Shown one piece after another: positions 36,203 through 47,726 of a DNA stretch of 64,000 bases. Numbering within the stretch: position 1 is the stretch's first letter; every line of letters begins with the position of its first letter. Source of the stretch: Allium sativum (taxonomy: Eukaryota > Streptophyta > Magnoliopsida > Asparagales > Amaryllidaceae); assembly GCA_030737875.1 (NCBI GenBank), contig CM060909.1, positions 35,081,159-35,145,158 on the forward strand, read 5' to 3'. The notes beneath the pieces were generated by a model. It was not told the origin of the DNA. It worked only from the letters and a program-made list of their open reading frames with translations, and ran no database searches. A program made the translations under genes and the position numbers.

Positions 36203-36630
36203 GTTAATTTCATACCAAACTTATGCAATAATATTATCAGCCTTGGACAACTCTCTAAAGATGGAAATAAGGTTATTCTTCATAGAGAGTTCCTCTCAGT
36301 TTTTGATAAATATGCAAAGCTATTGATGAAGGTGAAAAGATCACCCAACAGACTGTATAAAATCAAACTTGAAGATTGTAAGCATGCGTGTTTAACGACA
36401 AAGACATCAGAAATGGCATGGTTATGGCATGCGCGGTTTGGACATGTAAATTTTCAAGCAAAGAAGATGATGTCCACGAAGGAGTTAATGCATAGGCTTC
36501 CAAAAATTGAACAACCTATACAATTGTGTGAGGGGTGCTTGATGTCCAAGCAAACTGTTCCTTTCACATTCAAGCTACACCAACGAAATGGTCTTGGAGT
36601 TGACCCATGGCAATTTTTGTGGTCTAATAT
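36203..36630 (+). pseudogene. Copia element 2 integrase, N-terminal part
   Basis: Coding resumes as NIISLGQLSKDGNKVI, then the gag-pre-integrase/zinc region WLWHARFGHVNFQAKKM and LCEGCLMSKQTVPF. It is cut by the next insertion at AATAT, inside the segment that in copia elements precedes CGPI. The continuation is at 41477. Confidence 0.88.
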
Positions 36631-36950
36631 TGTTAGCAATTTTAGAAGATGAAGTTTGAGAAATTTAATATGAGGAGGAAATAAATTTTCTTTTTATTCA
36701 ACTTAAATTGCTTCATACATCTTCATCCCACAAATGAGATAGTACATATCTTTTTATAACATAGCAAGCTTCTAGACTTTTCTTTTCTAGACTTTTCTTG
36801 CATTCCCTAATTTTCTATATTTCCCTTAACAAATCATTTTCGAGAATGTTCTCATTTAAAGACCTGGAATTTGTTACTAATTAATTTGGACTTTCCTAAA
36901 TACAAACATTAAATTTGTTGCATAATTAATATTTCCTTACAAAACCAAGA

Positions 36951-38447
36951 TTATTTCCAACATCCCCCCGTAAGCTTGGTTTTGTATTTTACGTACTTTG
37001 GTAGAAGTATAGAAATCATCCAAGCTTTCTTTTTTCTTTTCTTCTTTTCCAACACCAAAATCTTCGATGTAGTTTCTCGAATCTTTGTTGCAAAGCTCCG
37101 TTCATCTTGTCCTCCTTCATTGCCATAAAGTACTCCAAAAAGCAAGCTCATCAAATTTCATCTTGGCCCTGCATCATAAATTTTGAATGAATCATATATA
37201 GCATCTTTAAATTCTTTCATAATTCCATTCTTACAATTGTTTATCCATCCAACTGCTTTGCATACTTCCCAAATATGACTTTTGCATGACATTTTAGATA
37301 ATATTTGTTGGAAAATAAAGTTATCTGAAATAGGAATGTTATAATCTTTGCTCACCATTTTGTTCTTATCTTCATAAAGTTCATAAGTGGACCCTTTCAC
37401 TTTCTTTTTGCTTTCATCAACATCATTTTGCAATTCTTTCTCACTTCTTTCCTCCTTTGTCTTGTTATCTTTTTTCGCGTCTTCAGTACCACTTCCTTCT
37501 TCTATATATGTTTCTTCTTCTTTTGGCTTGTCAGCAACATCCTCGCATTTCAGATTGCTTTCATTATTCTTCCTTTTTGCTTCTTTGATTTCTTCTTCAA
37601 CAATCACGCCTTTAGATGCACTTTTTCTTTCTGTGCTCTTCATTTCTTCCTCACCGGATGCTTTATCAACATCAACACCCTTGCAAATTTTATTTATGCC
37701 CTGCTCCACATTCTTAGATGCTCCATGAATTTCTTCCTTAATGCTATTTTTCTCGTCTTCGTTTTCTTTGCAAGCTAGTAGCAATGCACAATCTTCTGTA
37801 CATCTTTCTTCAATGTAATTGATCTTCTCTTCAACTTCTCTATTTAATCTTTCTTCAAAAACTTGAAGAATCTTCAAAAGTTGATCAATTTTCATGGATT
37901 TTACATCTTTAGAATTTTCAATTTCTACAACTATGTTGTCAAATTTGGAATCTAAAGATCGTAAAATTTTCTTAATAACTCTGGAATCTTCCATTTTTTC
38001 TCCATGTTTTTTCAATTGATTTACAAGAGAAAAAACTCGAGAAAAATAATCATCAATTAATTCTGAAGATTCCATATGTAAAGATTCAAACTTACATTGT
38101 AGATTTTGAAATCGAATTTTCTTCATTTTTAGTAATTCCAATGAAGTCATTCTCCGAGATCTCCCATGCTTCCTTGCTCGTAGATGCATCTCTATCTTTA
38201 CAAACATATCATCACCCAAGCCTTGATGAATGATGACTAATGCTTGTAAGTCCTTCATCTTCAAACTTTTCAACTTATCCCTTTTAATTTGGGATAAAAT
38301 GGTGACATCGACGGGTTCTTCATACCCATTTTCTACGATATCCCAGAAGCCTTGCGATTCAATCAACTGCTTTATGCGGATGCTCCAGGCATTATAATTA
38401 TCTTTCTTCAGCAGCGAAACTCGAAAAAATGACATTTCATCTTTCAT
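36951..38447 (-). CDS. Gag protein of the PPR-carrying element (429 aa) with downstream tail frame
   Basis: The main frame is 38447-37158. It starts MKDEMSFFRVSLLKKDNYNA and has the copia gag motifs SIRIKQLIESQGFWDIVENG, LDSKFDNIVVEIENSKDVKS and LLKILQVFEERLNREVEEK (UBN2/DUF4219 family), then a long acidic/basic repeat-poor linker. A small local frame disturbance may exist around 38150 (MTSLELLKMKKIRF replaces the expected region). The C-terminal EFKDAIYDSFKIYDAG is followed by a stop, and a second frame (37154-36951) carries LFGVLYGNEGGQDE, matching the tail in the gag-HOP protein. There is no zinc knuckle. The frame is open over 429 codons, so it may encode gag. Confidence 0.75.
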
Positions 38448-39203
38448 CTTCCTTGATTATCGAACCTGGTGGTCGTTTGTATCATAAATTAAACTTCAAC
38501 ATGTTAAATTTTGACAATTGTTATGTTAACATGTTGAATTTTAGCAACTTGTTCAACATGCTTAGGAACTTGGATGTCATTTGTACCATAGGCCAAAAAA
38601 GGTTAAGTGCCATCAACTCTATACACTTACAGTTTACCTAGGGATATAGGCAGCAAGCACAATTCAATCGTGGATGACAGAAGGGCCTTATAAGGCGACT
38701 TAAGATGAACCAAACAATGTTAACTTGAAACAAAAAGTTAGTAAACAAGTAGAAGAGCTGTTCTTCATAAATTTTGATAATTTTTCGGGTACCTTTTTTC
38801 CTTTTCTTTTTGCCTCTTAGTGATTGCAATCTCTGGTAACTGCATCAACCGCACTGTTGTGCAACCTAGAAAATACAAGTTATGGGAACAAAACTCTGAC
38901 CTATCTTCAGAAATCCATCTGTCTTTCTTTCCTTTATTTATTTTTGTGTTCCATACTTGGATCCCAAAGCCATATACCTAAAATACATGGTTACTTGATT
39001 GCCTACACTGTTGCATGACTGTGTTCCACAACAATGGTTTCATGTTTTCTCTACGATTATACTGCTTTAAAATGCAAATAAAAGTTTCCAAATATAAATG
39101 ACTTGGCTAGATGAACTTGTTCTCTGGGAATATTTTTGTAGTTCAGATGGCATGCTGTCCAAAGAAACAATTTCTAGGATGTCACATACTTCTGCCCATT
39201 ATT
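38448..39203. other. Unassigned interior between PPR fragment and gag
   Basis: AT-rich. It could be the 3' untranslated part of the captured PPR transcript plus the gag leader. A repeated ACATGTTGAATTTTAGCAAC/AACATGTTAAATTTTGACAA motif occurs around 38500-38560. No protein match recognised. Confidence 0.5.
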
Positions 39204-40427
39204 TTAAGTCAACAATTCTCTTCTACTCATGGTAGGTTTCAGTCTCATAACTCTTGTGTATCTGTTACCTATATCTCCCTCTATTTTCCTCCTAAGCTCT
39301 GCACTAAATCCTGCCTCCTTAGCTGTACTCAATGCATCACGAACCAGTTTGTAAGTAAATTCTCTAATGGTAGCTCCATACTCAACCATCAAATCCTTTG
39401 CCTCTTTGACCCTTCCACTCTCACATAATGAATGCAAAATAGGCGTAAAGGTACTAGAAGTTGGTAGCCCGTGTCCTCTAGAAATCATCTTCTTCATTAT
39501 CTCCATTGCCTTATCAACTTCATTGACAACACTGTAGTACCTAACAAAGGAATTATAAGTCACCTTATTAGGCACGCATCCTTTCTCAACCATTTCATCA
39601 AATAGCTCACGTGCGTGCTTGACACGGTATGTTTTACACAAACCATCAATAAGGCAGTTATAGGTTACAAGATCCGGCTCAAACCCTCTGAACTTCATAT
39701 GCCGAAACATATGATTTGCCTCCCACATCCTCCTCCTAATTGCCTTCCTACATCCAGTATGCATACTCCTCTTGCAATAAAAACTGATAAAAATTATATA
39801 TGTGTAACAATCAGGTGGGCACCTTGCCCCCGGAAGCTCCATCTGGTTCAACATAAACCTCGCCTTTTTAAAATCACCAGCCAGACATAACACGGATATA
39901 ATCGTGTTATAACATTGCACGTCCGGCGAGCAATGCAGCTGCTTCATTCGATAGAACGCCATAAGAGCGCTCTTGACAAGACCTTCCTCTCCCAAAATCT
40001 TGATGACATCTGTCACGGCAGCAGTATTTAAGCATTCACGATTTACCATTAAGAACTCCAATAGGGGTTTCAGCGCATGTGCACGGGCAAGTACTCGGGC
40101 CATTTCACGGCAGATTAGGTCATTGTGTTGAAAGTTGCAATGAGTTTGCGTCCATGAGAAGAATGTTTAAAATGCAGAAATAACGGTCCAAGAAGTTTTT
40201 GATTTTGAGGACGGGTGTACAGGATAACTGCGGTGGCGGAGGGAAGGATGCTGACGACCGAGTGCGGAGGGGCGGAGGAAGAGGGATGGGATGGATGATA
40301 GGATTTGGAGGAGAGAGGAGGTGGTAAAGCCAGAGAAATGTGAAGCAGGTGGATGTGTGAAGGAGTGTTGTAGGACTAGGGCGGGTAGGATTTGGCATGT
40401 AAGGAGAGAATGGTGAGGAGAAGACAT
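39204..40427 (-). pseudogene. Captured P-class PPR protein fragment
   Basis: The frame opens at 40427 (MSSPHHSLL...) with a Ser/Pro/Arg-rich, acid-poor N-terminus like an organelle transit peptide. It has one stop at 40167-40169 and then continues in frame through FFSWTQTHCNFQHN and MARVLARAHALKPLLEFL to 39204. Helical-hairpin repeats include DVQCYNTIISVLCLAGDF, PDLVTYNCLIDGLCKT, PNKVTYNSFVRYYSVVNE and TPILHSLCESGRVKEAKD, the pentatricopeptide signature of plant organelle RNA-binding proteins. About 320 codons after the stop are intact. The parent gene is not in the window. The fragment lies in the sense orientation of the retroelement. Confidence 0.87.
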
Positions 40428-40521
40428 TTACTTTTGAGAATCTTGTGCTATGGAGTAGGAATATACGTCTAGACCTGCGTTCTAGAAGAGCGGCGGCGAA
40501 ACTGAGGATGAGGAGAAGTGA

Positions 40522-40775
40522 GAAAGAATTGCAAAATGATGTTGATGAAAGCAAAAAGAAAGTGAAAGAGTTCACTTATGAACTTTATGAAGATAGGAAC
40601 AAAATGGTGAGAAAAGATTATAACATTCCTATTTCATAGAACTTTATTTTCCAACAAATATTTTCTAAAATGTCATGCAAAAGTCATATTTGGGAAGTAT
40701 GCAAAGCAGTTGGATGGATAAACAATTGTAAGAATGGAATTATGAAAGAATTTAAAGATTATATATATGATTCAT
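40522..40775 (+). repeat. Inverted copy of the gag C-terminal region
   Basis: Plus-strand RSEKELQNDVDESKKKVK, YELYEDRNKMVRKDYNIPIS and KSHIWEVCKAVGWINNCKN repeat the minus-strand gag tail at about 37195-37455, with a stop after NIPIS and a few changes. It is therefore antisense to the element and forms an inverted repeat of about 255 bp with a 3-kb loop. It ends exactly where 18S rRNA sequence starts, with CATTC shared at the junction. Confidence 0.87.
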
Positions 40776-40868
40776 TCGCAGTTTCACAGTCTGAATTTGT
40801 TAATACTTACACATGCATGGCTTAATCTTTGAGACAAGCATATGACTACTGGCAGGATCAACCAGGTA
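40773..40868 (-). rRNA. Captured 5' end of 18S rRNA (about nt 1-96), fragment
   Basis: The minus strand from 40868 reads TACCTGGTTGATCCTGCCAG, then TAGTCATATGCTTGTCTCAA, AGATTAAGCCATGCATGTGT, AAGTATTAACAAATTCAGAC and TGTGAAACTGCGAATG: the universal first bases of plant 18S rRNA. The first base coincides with the mature 5' end. It is a fragment inside a retrotransposon, not an rRNA gene. Confidence 0.9.
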
Positions 40869-40898
40869 ACCATCAAACAAACTATAACAGATTTAATG
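40869..40898 (-). rRNA. Second 18S rRNA piece (about nt 100-130), permuted order
   Basis: The minus strand reads CATTAAATCTGTTATAGTTT then GTTTGATGGT, the 18S stretch that normally follows the first piece, with one mismatch (A to T). Here it lies upstream of nt 1, so the two pieces are in swapped order. The junction GATGGT|TACCTGG shares GGTACCTG-like bases with both sides. Confidence 0.8.
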
Positions 40899-41143
40899 CC
40901 CCCATGAACTTGCTCTGATACCAGTGTTAGAGAACTCCGAATTATCACAAAACCAATTGGCAATGTGAAGGGTGAACTCATTATACTTATACAGAATTCA
41001 TTTTACAAATTCCCCAATGTGAGACTTGTCTCAATACGCTCCCGCACGTGTGGCATATCATGAGCCTAACACGTGGACCTTTATATTGGGTGACGTGGAT
41101 AAGTGTGGCATTGTGCGTACGAATTAAACCTGCTCTGATACCA
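40899..41143 (-). other. 5' leader with a second primer-site-like motif and LTR-like segment
   Basis: GCTCTGATACCA occurs twice, at about 40912-40923 and at the functional position 41132-41143. The first is followed on the plus strand by GTGTTAGAGAACTCC..., like the junction of another LTR. The segment also contains CACGTGTGGC and ACACGTGGAC G-box-like motifs. Probably part of another retroelement joined to this one. Confidence 0.55.
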
Positions 41144-41481
41144 TGTTAGCAATTTTAAAAGAAGAAGTTTGAGAAATTTAATATGAGAAGGAAATAAATT
41201 TTCTTTTTATTCAACTTAAATTGCTTCATACATCTTCATCCCACAAATGAGATAGTACATATCTTTTTATAGCATAGCAAGCTTCTAGACTTTTCTTTTC
41301 TAGACTTTTCTTGCATTCCCTAATTTTCTATATTTCCCTTAACAAATCATTTTCTAGAATGTTCTCATTTAAAAGACCTAGAATTTGTTACTAATTAATT
41401 TGGACTTTCCTAGATACGAACATTAAATTTGTTGCATAACTAATATTTCCTTACAAAACCAAGATTATTTCCAACAAATAT

Positions 41482-42839
41482 CACTACCTACACCTGCTGG
41501 AAATAGGTATTTTCTTTGCTAGTTGATTATTACAGCCTGACGGTGTGGGTTTACATGTTAAAATCGAAGGATGAAGCATTGCATGCATTCAAGAAGTTCC
41601 GGGTGCTTGTTGAAGCTCAAACTGAAAACAAGGTGAAAGTTTTTAGAACAGATCATGGGGATGAATTCTGTTCACACCAATTTACAATCTATTGAAGAAA
41701 GTGGAATTTTAAGATACCTTACAGCATCGTACAACCCACAATAGAATGGTGTTGTAGAGCGAAGGAATCAGACGGTGGTTAAAATGGCACGAAGTCTATC
41801 AACAAGCATGCAGATGTCGGCATACTTTTGGGTGGAGGCTATCAACCATGCAGTATACATCCTCAACCGTGCACCAACGAGGGATCTAACTGGGCTTACT
41901 CCCTACGAAGCTTGGTCCCAAAAGAAACTAAATATAATCCATCTGAAGGTGTTTGGATGCGTGGCATTTATGAAGCTACTAGGTGTACATACGAAGAAAC
42001 TCGATGATCAGAGTCGTGTTATGGTTCACCTTGGCATGAAACATGGAAGCAAGGCCTACATCCTACATGATCCAAAACAAGGTATATTATATGTTAGTAG
42101 GGATGTTATATTTGATGAACATAACTATTGGCCATGGGTGCAAGTAAATTCTACAGGAAAAGAACCTGCGGTAACTTTCACCATCGAAGGATCTGAATCG
42201 TTAACAGTGGATGATGTGAGACCAACACCGGAGCTAGATGATACTATGTCATCACTAGAGGAGCCAACTGATGTTGTATGTGCTCAGACTACTAATATAG
42301 TCATGTTTCCAGAGGTTGCAACACAATCAACATTGGTCTCAAGAAGAACCGAAACAACCACTTTGAATGCTGCTAATGAATACACCAACTTAGACAGCCC
42401 AGCAATTGACAATGCTCCAAGGAAGTTTAGATCATTAGAGGAGATATATGCGGACAACATACAAGTGGAGTTATTAGATGAACTGTTTTTTCTTGGCGTT
42501 GATGAACTGGTTTCCCATAAAGCCGCAAAAGAGAAGCAATAGGTGGACGCCATGAAGCATGAAGTAGAGATAATTGAGAAGAATAACACCTGAAAATTAA
42601 CTGATTTGCCACCGGGTTCTAAACCCATTGGAATGAAATGAGTTTATAAACTGAAGAAAGACACTGAGGGAAATGTTATTAAACACAAAGCTAGACTCGT
42701 TGCAAAAGGTTACATGCAACAATAAGTAGTTGACTATGAAGAAATTTTCGCTCCGGTTGCGCAACTTGAAACTGTGCAGTTGTTTCTCGTACTTTCAGAA
42801 AAGAAAGGATGGGAAATTCATCATCTCGACGTCAAGTGG
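41482..42839 (+). pseudogene. Copia element 2 integrase core to reverse transcriptase start
   Basis: The integrase continues as SLPTPAGNRYF directly after the insertion. It shows VKVFRTDHGDEF (second Asp) and a disrupted third-residue region near 41750. An open frame 41775-42542 follows (MVKMARSLSTSMQMSAYFW, YEAWSQKKLNIIHLKVFGC, GSKAYILHDPKQGILYVSRD). Beyond the stop at 42540 the reverse transcriptase start is readable as [40 protein letters not shown] and IHHLDVK, with several stops, then cut by copia element 3 after AGTGG. Confidence 0.88.
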
Positions 42840-43560
42840 TGTTGGAAATTTATGTGAATTATTTAAAATATAGAAATAAGTGTATGATGGCTCCTATATG
42901 TGAATAGTCCCACATCATGAGATTATAAGAAAGATGCAAGTATTTATACTTGTTTCTAAGAAGTCATGTTGGGGCCTTGGGCTCCCAATGCATGCTTTGT
43001 TGTGAGGAGGGAGACCATGCATCATGAACACCACACATGCGCGTGCGACCGACCGACTCGACCCGGCCCGGCCCGGCTCGGTTCAGGCTTGGGCCTTGGC
43101 TATGTGGTGTAGACACTTATATTTTCGGACCAGAAAACCTTGACTTTTTCAAACCGTTTTTATGAAAAATATTTCCGAGCCGACTTTATCATGAAGCGGT
43201 AAACTTTTGACCTGGTATTTCAGCAGATCGTATTTTCTCCTACTGCCCAGTATTTTCGATTAACCATAATTCCCGTCTATATATTATCTTCAGTTGTAGA
43301 CGAGATTAGTACAGAAAAAAAATACTTTTTTTCTCCTCCGCCATTAAATTATTCTTACAGAAATTTTCGAGCAGTTATTTATTTCGAAAGTGCAAATCTG
43401 CACTGATTTTTTGTGCAAGCAAATCAGTTACTGTTCTACAAGGCTGTTTTATCCTAGAGGCGACGGCGAGAGTACGAACTGGTTTTGCACCACCGACCAG
43501 ATCGCCGAATCGTCTTCAAGAGAGCGACCTGGTCCGCGATTCAGCCATTATTTCCCAACA
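42840..43560 (+). repeat. 5' LTR of copia element 3
   Basis: Direct repeat of 47727-48452 with a few percent divergence, TG...CA ends. Confidence 0.93.
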
Positions 43561-44740
43561 ATCTGAAGATGATCCGTGAAACAATGGCTTAGACTGCCCC
43601 ATTTACATTCGGCGACCAAACATCTTCAACCTCGCTCATTTCTGATACCCGTCTAGGGTTTGCTGTATTCATTTCTATGATTATCTGTACATACCAGGCT
43701 GCAGCTACCACTCTCGATATTCACTAAAGATCCCAGATCTAATAATTTGGCCTGAATGAGCTTTCGGGTATACCCTGGATCGGAAGAAATACATATACGG
43801 CGAAGATGAGATAGTTGAGTTGAGAGAGCTGATGCGCAGTCATAAAGAGAAGTAAAGCTTCAGAACTTGTTTCCTACGTGCAACTTAATGCCTGGTATGG
43901 TTTTAAATTTTTATCATTTCTTTTGCTCCATATGACGTTTGAAGTATGAAAACTTATACAGTAATGTGCTTTGTCAATGCTGATTAAATTGGTTGTGAAT
44001 GCCGAAGCACATATACATGGTTAAATGTAATTACACACTCAAGTGATGACCACGAGGTTGAGCAAGTAGAAATGCATGAATTGCGATGTTCAGACTGTAT
44101 ATGATGCATATATCTCTCGATTTATTTATATATATTTTTAGGGAAGATAAGAAGTGGCCAAAATAATTAATTGGTCAATACATTTGAAATGCATATGATT
44201 ATATGGAATGTCATTAAAATTGACATTAATAGAACACATATAATATTGGAAAATGTCACTAAAAATTTGACATTAATAGAATGTGTATGTTATTTGATAA
44301 TGTCCTTAAGAATTGACATTAATTGGATGAATAGGTTTATTGCATCAAATAAATTGACATAGTTTATATGCATACAAGTGAAAAGATAGAATATAGAACA
44401 CCTTTGTTGCATACATGTGGATAATTTATGTTAGTCTCTGAGTTTACGAATATTTTCCTATGAGAAAATATAAATTCTCAAACATATGAACATCTCTAAA
44501 AAATAGTAAGCATCAACAACCGACCAGTAAATAACAGAATGGAATCCGCAAGGAAACAATAAATGACAGTAGCAATCAACCCAAATGAATGATTCTGGAC
44601 AGTTATTCTATAATACAACTGTAGAAAACCAGATCATATGACACGAATGTATTGGAACAGGCCAGGCCCTGCACCGCAGGCTAACCTGACTGAGGAGCCT
44701 CTTACGGCTATGATTACTGAGATTCGCCTTATTGGTGAAT
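43561..44740. other. Internal region of copia 3 without recognisable gag
   Basis: No gag motif found. It contains three tandem units of about 46 bp with AATGTC...GACATT arms at 44207, 44252 and 44299. Confidence 0.6.
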
Positions 44741-47180
44741 CAGAGGTTGGTGGGTAGACATTGGTGTTTCTCGCCATGTTTGTTATGATTGTGATATATT
44801 CACAATATACATAGTTGCTGACGATCAGAAAGTGTGTTGTGAGATTCTCGCACCACTTAAGCTGTAGAGACTGGTAATATAAAAATAAAACATATGATTG
44901 GAAAGACATTGATTCTTAAAGATGTGATGCATTTGATATGTTAAAATTGAAATCAAGAAAATAGGACAATTAAGAGACTACATAGTGATAGAGGAACAGA
45001 ATATGAATCAAATTCTACTCTGAATTTTTAATGTGATATATTGTACATAAGAGAACTGCACCATTTTCACCTGAAATGGAAGGCTTAAAAAAAGGACCTT
45101 TGACGAATTAGTAATTGTCATTTTATTAAATTTTGGTGCAGCAAAACATTAGTGGGGGAATATTTTATAGACTGTATGTTATGTTCTGAATAGAATCCCC
45201 AAATCTAAGAATAAAATTTCTCCTTATGAAATTTTAGAGAAATATAAATCCAATATGTCATACTTTAGAACTTGGGATTGCTTAGCATATGTTCGCATTC
45301 TAGACCCTAAGAGAATAAAATTGGCAAGTAAATCATACGAATGTGTATTTATAAGCTATGCTGTTAATAGCAAAGCATACAAAATTTATGACCTAAATAC
45401 ACATAATATAATTTGAATCAAATGATGCCAATTTTTATGAAACGAATTTTTTTTAAATTAAGGAATAGTGGGGGCACATCAAGTACGCCTATTAGAACAG
45501 AACTTAATAAAAATTCTGAAGTTGAACCTAGAATAAGTAAAAAAGCAAGAATTGTAAACGAATTTGGTTCGAATTTTTGTGATTTTACTATAGAGGAGGA
45601 TCCCTTAAACCTCCAAGAGGCCTTATCTTCTTTAGATGCCGATTTTGGCGAGATGCTATAAATAATGAGATGGAATCTTTGAAATCCAATAAGACTTGGC
45701 ATTTGACATATTTACCCTCTAGTTGTAAATCTATAGGCTGTAAATGAGTACTTAAAAAGAAAGCTAAAACCTGATGGTACTATTGATAAATACAAAGCAC
45801 GACTAGTAGCTAAAGGTTTTAGAGAAAAAGAAAATATAGATTTCTTCGACACTTTTTCACCTGTAACTAGAATAACATCCATCCGGGTATTAATCTCACT
45901 TGCTTCCATTCACAATTTATTAATACACCTAATGGATGTTAAAACCGCATTTTTGAACGGTGAATTAGAAGAAGAAATTCATATGGACCAGCCTGAAGGA
46001 TTCGTAGTACATAGTCAAGAACATAAAGTATGCAAATTAGATAAACCATTATATGGTTTAAAACAAGCACATAACAATGACATAAAAAAAATTTGATAAC
46101 TTTAATCATTTCACATGGTTTTAAAGTTAATGAAAGTGACAAATGCATTTATTACAAATCTGAGAATGAGCCTTTATGAAGATGACCTACTCATCTTTGT
46201 GTCAAACATTCATGTCATAAACTCAGTCAAATCCTTATTAAATGCCAATTTTTGATATGAAAGATCTAGGTGAGGTGAGTGTAATCCTTGGTATTTAGAT
46301 TACTGGGTAAAAAGGGAATTTTCTTTGGATCAATCTCATTAAAATGAGAATACTCTAAAGAAATACAATTATTTTGACTGTAAACCTGCATATACACCAT
46401 ATGGTCTCAATGTAAAGTTATTTAAGAACACTGATGAAGGTGTAAGACAGTCTAATTTTGCGAGCATCATTGGCAGCCTTCGGTATGCCACTGAATGTAC
46501 TAGACCCGACATTGACTATGTCGTGGGATTATTATGCAGATTTACCAGTAGACCCAGTATAGAGCACTGACATGCTATTGATAGGGTCATGAGATACCTT
46601 AAACGAACCATGAACCTTGGATTACATTATGAAAAGTTTCAAGCTGTACTTGAAGGATATTCCGATGCTGACTGGAATATTTTATCTGATGATTCTATTG
46701 CGACCAGTGGCTATATATTTAGCATTACTGGAAGAACCGTTTCTTGGAAATCTAAGAAACAGAATATCTTGACTCATTATACTATAGTGACTGAGATAAA
46801 AGCACTAGCCACAGCTAGTGAAGAAGCAGAGAACTAAAGAAATCTGCTAGTTGAGATCCCTATACGGGAATGATAGACACCAGTGGTGTAATCGATTGTG
46901 ATAGTTCCGCGGCTATTACAAAAAGTATAGAACCGTTATAACAACGGTAGAAAACGACGTCGTAAGCACAATACTGTAAAAGAACATCACATATATAGTG
47001 ATGAAAGATTTGACGACTATTGAAAGAAAAACAGAACCGATAATAAAACGGTAAGAAATGACAGTCGTATGCACAGTATTGTTAGAGGACATCAAATATG
47101 AAGTGATGATAATTTGGCAGATCCTTTGACGAAAGGACTGATCAGAAAGAAAGTCCTTAATAATTCTAAAGGAACGGGAC
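44740..47180 (+). pseudogene. Copia element 3 pol remnant
   Basis: Readable in shifting frames: protease-like WVDIGVSRHVCYD (about 44750), integrase C-terminal region (about 45180-45400), acidic linker (45413-45661), reverse transcriptase [44 protein letters not shown] and DMKDLGEV, RNase H YSDADWNILSDDS and GRTVSWKSKKQNI (46589-46837), and the 3' tail LADPLTKGL (about 47115). Stops and indels are frequent. An approximate 115-bp duplication (around 46915-47000 and 47030-47110) repeats the RNase H tail. Confidence 0.82.
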
Positions 47181-47726
47181 TATTGCCCTGAGATTGTGGA
47201 ATCACGCACAATGGTAACCCGACCTAAATGACTGGAGATCCCAAGAAATAGGTTCAATGGGTAAAAACAAGTTATATAGTGATAGAAGTAGAACATGCTA
47301 TTTAATAAACTAAGAAGCATGTATTCCTGAAGTGATTAGAGGATGAGTTAATAGAAACTCTTAATGAGATCTATACTCTATTTGGAGTGGAGTACCTACC
47401 TTCAGGAGTACTCTTGATAGACTCACCTGTGTGAATGTGGAAATGTGGTCGTTTCCTATGGAGTTTTGGGCAGAACTTCTAGAGCGTTCACTAAACTGGG
47501 ATAGACGTGCATGGCCATAAATGCACGGGCTTATTTGATTGCACTATAGAAAAGGTTGTGTGTGGTTTGATGTCAGGAATAGAGTTCAAGACTACGTGTC
47601 ACTCTAGTAAAAACTGAATCTTACTCACTATGCAAAGGTTCAAGTCGGATGACACCTTTGTTTATGCACAGTCTTATGTTTTTAGAAACTGCTCGATAAT
47701 ATTTAAAAAAAATTCAAGTGGGGGAT

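Larger units (their letters stand above)
36631..41476 (-). mobile_element. Gag-only LTR retrotransposon carrying a PPR gene fragment and 18S rRNA sequence
   Basis: LTRs at 36631-36962 and 41144-41476 (332/333 bp, TGTTAGCAATTTTA...TTTCCAACA), about 97% identical, are flanked by AATAT (36626-36630; 41477-41481). Primer site TGGTATCAGAGC on the minus strand at 41132-41143; polypurine tract ACGGGGGGA beside the left LTR. Contents in minus-strand order: leader with an LTR-like segment, 18S rRNA pieces, an inverted copy of the gag tail, PPR gene fragment, about 0.75 kb unassigned, then gag. No pol. LTR and gag-tail similarity show it is a sister family of the gag-HOP element. Confidence 0.93.

Noticed and set aside
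40120..40575. 151-codon minus-strand frame
   Set aside because: It overlaps the PPR N-terminus in another frame and the antisense of the inverted gag tail; the PPR frame has the family motifs.
40773..40898. Functional rDNA unit
   Set aside because: Only about 126 bp of rearranged 18S sequence is present, inside a retrotransposon, with no other rRNA parts or spacers.
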